Below are positions 22,325 to 24,263 of a DNA stretch of 24,263 nt, in pieces. The stretch is from an uncultured Oceanospirillaceae bacterium (GTDB taxonomy: Bacteria > Pseudomonadota > Gammaproteobacteria > Pseudomonadales > Oceanobacteraceae). The stretch covers positions 1 through 24,263 of the forward strand of contig CALJVD010000062.1 in assembly GCA_937974825.1 (NCBI GenBank), in the 5' to 3' direction. Both the position numbers and the translations under genes were made by a program. Numbering within the stretch: position 1 is the first letter of the stretch; each line of letters begins with the position of its first letter. The notes under the pieces were generated by a model. The model had not been told where the DNA came from. It did not search any database and saw only the letters and a list, made by a program, of their open reading frames with translations.

Positions 22325-24178
22325 ATGTCGAATACCCAACAATCACGTTTAAAAGAATTAATCGCCAAAGGTAAAGAGCAAGGTTATTTAACTCATGCTC
22401 AGGTCAACGACCACTTACCTGACGATATTGCCAACCCTGATCAAGTGGAAGATATTATCCGCATGATTAACGATATTGGTATTCCAGTATCAGAGGTGGC
22501 ACCTGAAGGCGATGAGCTATATATGGCGGATGCAGCAGACGATGCTGCCGCTGAAGAAGCTGCTGCTGCACTAGCGGCGGTAGAGTCAGACGTTGGCCGT
22601 ACAACCGACCCTGTACGCATGTATATGCGTGAAATGGGTACTGTAGAACTTCTTACCCGTGAAGGCGAGATTGTTATTGCTAAGCGCATTGAAGAAGGCA
22701 TTCGTGAAGTAATGTCTGCCTTAGCCTACTTCCCTGGTACGGTTGATACCATCTTACAAGTCTTTGATGACACCGAAGGAGATCCTAACAAAGTTAGCGA
22801 TCTATTCTCAGGATTCATCGACCCTTCAGATGAAGACCCAGAACCAGGCCCACAGCCTGGCGATAAAGCCGCCGCCGCTCAAAAGAAAGAAGACGATGCC
22901 GAGCTGGACGACGATGCTGATGTAGAAGACGATGACGATGACGATGAAGCCGATGAACAAGAAGGCGGCATCGACATGGTAGAAGTGACTCGTCGCTTTG
23001 AAGAAATTCGTACAGCTAACGAAGCCATGCTTAAAGCGCTTGAAAAGCACGGTCGCGCGCACAAGAAAACTGAAGAAGCCACAGCAGCACTGGCTGAAGT
23101 ATTTGCGCCTATTAAGTTAACACCTAAGCACTTTGATGCTTTGGTAAACTCTGTGCGTGATTCATTAGAGCAAATTCGTCTACAAGAACGTCAAATCGTT
23201 ACTTTAATGACGCGCAAGTGTGGTATGGATCGCCGTGAAGTTATCATGGGTTTCCAAGGGAATGAAACGAACAACGAGTGGATTGAAGAGCTTATTGCTG
23301 CTGACAAACCTTACTCGAAAAAACTAGACACTTACAAACTAGAAATCTTCCGCGCACAAAGAAGAATTCAAGTCATTGAAGAACGTGTTGGCTTAAGCAT
23401 TCCAGACGTTAAAGAAGTAAACCGTCGAGTTTCTATTGGTGAAGCACGTGCTCGTCGCGCCAAGAAAGAAATGGTTGAAGCAAACTTACGTCTCGTTATT
23501 TCTATTGCTAAAAAATACACTAACCGTGGTTTACAGTTCCTAGATTTAATTCAGGAAGGTAACATCGGCTTGATGAAAGCAGTAGATAAATTCGAATACC
23601 GTCGTGGTTATAAGTTTTCGACTTATGCTACTTGGTGGATTCGTCAGGCCATTACACGCTCTATTGCTGACCAAGCGCGTACTATTCGTATCCCGGTTCA
23701 TATGATTGAAACCATAAACAAACTGAACCGTATTTCTCGCATCATGTTGCAAGAAATGGGACGCGAAGCAACTCCAGAAGAGTTGGCAGAGCGTATGGAA
23801 ATGCCCGAAGATAAAGTTCGTAAAGTCTTAAAAATTGCTAAAGAGCCAATCTCTATGGAAACCCCTGTGGGTGATGATGAAGATTCGCACTTAGGTGACT
23901 TTATTGAAGACTCTGGTTCAGAGTCTCCGCTAGACGAAGCGACCGCTGAAGGTCTTTCTGAAGCCACGCGTGAAATTCTATCTGGCTTAACCGCTCGTGA
24001 AGCTAAAGTTCTTCGTATGCGTTTTGGTATTGATATGAACAATGACCATACGCTAGAAGAAGTAGGTAAACAGTTTGACGTTACTCGTGAGCGTATTCGT
24101 CAGATTGAAGCCAAAGCGTTACGCAAGTTACGTCACCCAAGCAGATCTGAGCACTTACGTTCGTTTATAGACGATTAG
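22325..24178 (+). CDS. rpoD: RNA polymerase primary sigma factor RpoD (sigma-70)
   Basis: A 617-residue housekeeping sigma factor, close to E. coli (613). ATG at 22325 gives the conserved N-terminus MSNTQQSRLKELIAKGKEQG; the longer frame from 22283 is not supported. Region 1.1 is followed by region 1.2 (DPVRMYMREMGTVELL), a non-conserved region with an Asp/Glu-rich run (residues 189-215), then 2.1-2.4 (NLRLVISIAKKYTNRGLQFL, YKFSTYATWWIRQAITR), region 3, and the 4.2 helix-turn-helix (TLEEVGKQFDVTRERIRQIE), ending in SFIDD. It is the last gene of the operon and has two candidate promoters of its own in the 184 bp after dnaG. Confidence 0.98.
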   Translation: MSNTQQSRLKELIAKGKEQGYLTHAQVNDHLPDDIANPDQVEDIIRMINDIGIPVSEVAPEGDELYMADAADDAAAEEAAAALAAVESDVGRTTDPVRMYMREMGTVELLTREGEIVIAKRIEEGIREVMSALAYFPGTVDTILQVFDDTEGDPNKVSDLFSGFIDPSDEDPEPGPQPGDKAAAAQKKEDDAELDDDADVEDDDDDDEADEQEGGIDMVEVTRRFEEIRTANEAMLKALEKHGRAHKKTEEATAALAEVFAPIKLTPKHFDALVNSVRDSLEQIRLQERQIVTLMTRKCGMDRREVIMGFQGNETNNEWIEELIAADKPYSKKLDTYKLEIFRAQRRIQVIEERVGLSIPDVKEVNRRVSIGEARARRAKKEMVEANLRLVISIAKKYTNRGLQFLDLIQEGNIGLMKAVDKFEYRRGYKFSTYATWWIRQAITRSIADQARTIRIPVHMIETINKLNRISRIMLQEMGREATPEELAERMEMPEDKVRKVLKIAKEPISMETPVGDDEDSHLGDFIEDSGSESPLDEATAEGLSEATREILSGLTAREAKVLRMRFGIDMNNDHTLEEVGKQFDVTRERIRQIEAKALRKLRHPSRSEHLRSFIDD

Positions 24179-24203
24179 TAATCTCACTCTTTGCTTATCT
24201 AAG

Positions 24204-24226
24204 ACCCGCATTATTGCGGGTTTTTT
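24204..24226 (+). terminator. Intrinsic terminator after rpoD
   Basis: A 7-bp stem ACCCGCA/TGCGGGT (24204-24210 with 24215-24221), TTAT loop, then a T run to 24226 and more T-rich sequence. It lies 25 bp after the rpoD stop and closes the operon. The remaining 37 bp to the window edge hold nothing recognisable. Confidence 0.93.
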
Positions 24227-24263
24227 ATTTTTGTATTTATTATTAATTCAAAGCACTAGAACT

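Noticed and set aside
22889..22969. Asp/Glu-rich low-complexity run in RpoD
   Set aside because: An acidic stretch in the non-conserved region between sigma 1.2 and 2.1 is normal for this family.
23698..24042. 114-codon open frame on the minus strand inside rpoD
   Set aside because: Lies over the strongly conserved sigma regions 3-4; composition is that of an antisense shadow.

Overview
The window is a chromosomal stretch of a gammaproteobacterium, most likely from the Oceanospirillales/Pseudomonadales side (inference). This rests on gene order and on protein motifs. The proA-nadD-rsfS-rlmH-mrdA-rodA-mltB-rlpA string and the rpsU-yqeY-dnaG-rpoD operon diverging from tsaD-folB-folK are the Pseudomonas-type arrangements. 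The DNA is moderately AT-leaning. I see no tRNA, rRNA, insertion sequence, prophage, CRISPR array or integrase.

Left part (1-5000): the 3' end of trxC (thioredoxin 2) runs in from the left edge and converges on a minus-strand cluster read right to left: dacA (PBP5-type carboxypeptidase), ybeD, lipB, lipA (lipoate synthesis) and a yigZ/IMPACT-family gene. In Pseudomonas the dacA-ybeD-lipB-lipA block continues directly from rlpA; here it is detached, on the opposite strand and about 13 kb away.

Middle part (4169-9875) is the accessory section. It holds a secreted TolA-like coiled-coil protein of unknown function, a two-pass small membrane protein, a DUF3549-like protein, a small membrane-anchored coiled-coil protein, a leucine-carboxyl-methyltransferase-like enzyme, and two overlapping paralogous membrane proteins whose GGDEF domains have lost the signature.

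Right part (9979-17417) is a tightly packed plus-strand run in which most junctions overlap or nearly touch: proline synthesis (proA), NAD synthesis (nadD), ribosome silencing and maturation (rsfS, rlmH), and the cell-elongation wall machinery (mrdA/PBP2, mrdB/RodA, mltB, rlpA). It ends stop-on-stop against folK-folB-tsaD on the minus strand.

The last section (19283-24263) is the macromolecular-synthesis operon rpsU-yqeY-dnaG-rpoD. Its regulation can be read from the DNA: an extended -10 promoter and structured leader before rpsU, a strong intrinsic terminator between yqeY and dnaG, a heat-shock (sigma-32-like) promoter plus an extended -10 promoter before rpoD, and a strong terminator after rpoD.

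Most of the window is conserved housekeeping sequence. The best candidates for something undescribed are the tandem degenerate-GGDEF proteins, the TolA-like secreted protein and the regulatory signals of the rpsU-rpoD operon. I did not find a clear new multi-gene system.
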